A stretch of DNA of 5,467 nt from positions 1 to 5,467 of the forward strand of contig JAYYZW010000048.1 of NCBI GenBank assembly GCA_036339995.1. The letters are read 5' to 3'. Position numbers and translations under genes: made by a program. This DNA comes from JAYYZW01 sp036339995. Lineage in GTDB: Bacteria; Pseudomonadota; Gammaproteobacteria; Ga0077536. Positions 5,365 through 5,467 of the stretch are shown piece by piece; positions within the stretch are counted from its first letter, which is position 1; every line of letters starts with the position of its first letter. Under the pieces are notes generated by a model. The model was not told the origin of the DNA, searched no databases, and saw only the letters and a program-made list of their open reading frames with translations.

Positions 5365-5467
5365 CTTTCATCCCCCCCATTCGTTCGAAAGCCAGAATAC
5401 GACACCCCCCTTCCGTACGCCAGAGAGGACGGCGTGTTAAATAGACGCCGCCGAGGCGCGCCTTTGC

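Noticed and set aside
5365..5467. Promoter or further gene upstream of the FAD oxidase
   Set aside because: Only weak -10-like words (TATTCT, TATTTA on the minus strand) are present, without paired -35 boxes, and the stretch is too short to show a neighbouring gene.

Overview
The window is GC-rich bacterial DNA that looks proteobacterial, most likely from a gammaproteobacterium. This rests on a close YhbW-type luciferase-like oxidoreductase and on intergenic palindromes resembling the REP sequences of that group. The assignment is an inference from family resemblance, not from a database search. I see no phage genes, CRISPR array, rRNA or tRNA.

Layout, left to right: a RidA-family gene whose 3' end lies beyond the left edge (1-333, minus); a divergent plus-strand gene or gene remnant carrying only the C-terminal part of a LolA-like outer-membrane lipoprotein-sorting protein (447-809); a 354-base stretch with no convincing gene but several short repeats and hairpins (810-1163); a YhbW-like LLM-class flavin oxidoreductase (1164-2192, minus); a stretch with a REP-like palindrome directly abutting a relic of a HigA-type antitoxin (2288-2465); a ten-helix EamA/DMT-family exporter (2558-3469, minus); a DUF1330 gene collapsed by an internal deletion (3626-3760, plus); and a 535-residue FAD-binding oxidase related to alkyl-DHAP synthase (3757-5364, minus).

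The clearest pattern is one of strand and integrity. The three full-length genes and the edge-cut RidA gene are all on the minus strand. All three recognisable plus-strand pieces (LolA-like, antitoxin, DUF1330) are incomplete in different ways: the first two lack the N-terminal part and the third lacks its middle. The gaps between the minus-strand genes therefore look like places where older plus-strand genes have been eroded, with REP-like repeats at two of the sites. The intact genes are general metabolic or transport functions (imine/enamine clean-up, flavin oxidation, metabolite export, FAD-dependent oxidation). Nothing in the sequence shows that they form one pathway, and the gaps of about 290 to 365 bases between them argue against a tight operon. 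I found no convincing new multi-gene system. The most interesting items are the gene relics, the repeat that appears to encode the tail of the flavin oxidoreductase, the 11-base tandem repeat in front of the RidA gene, and a possible loss of a substrate-binding arginine in the oxidase.
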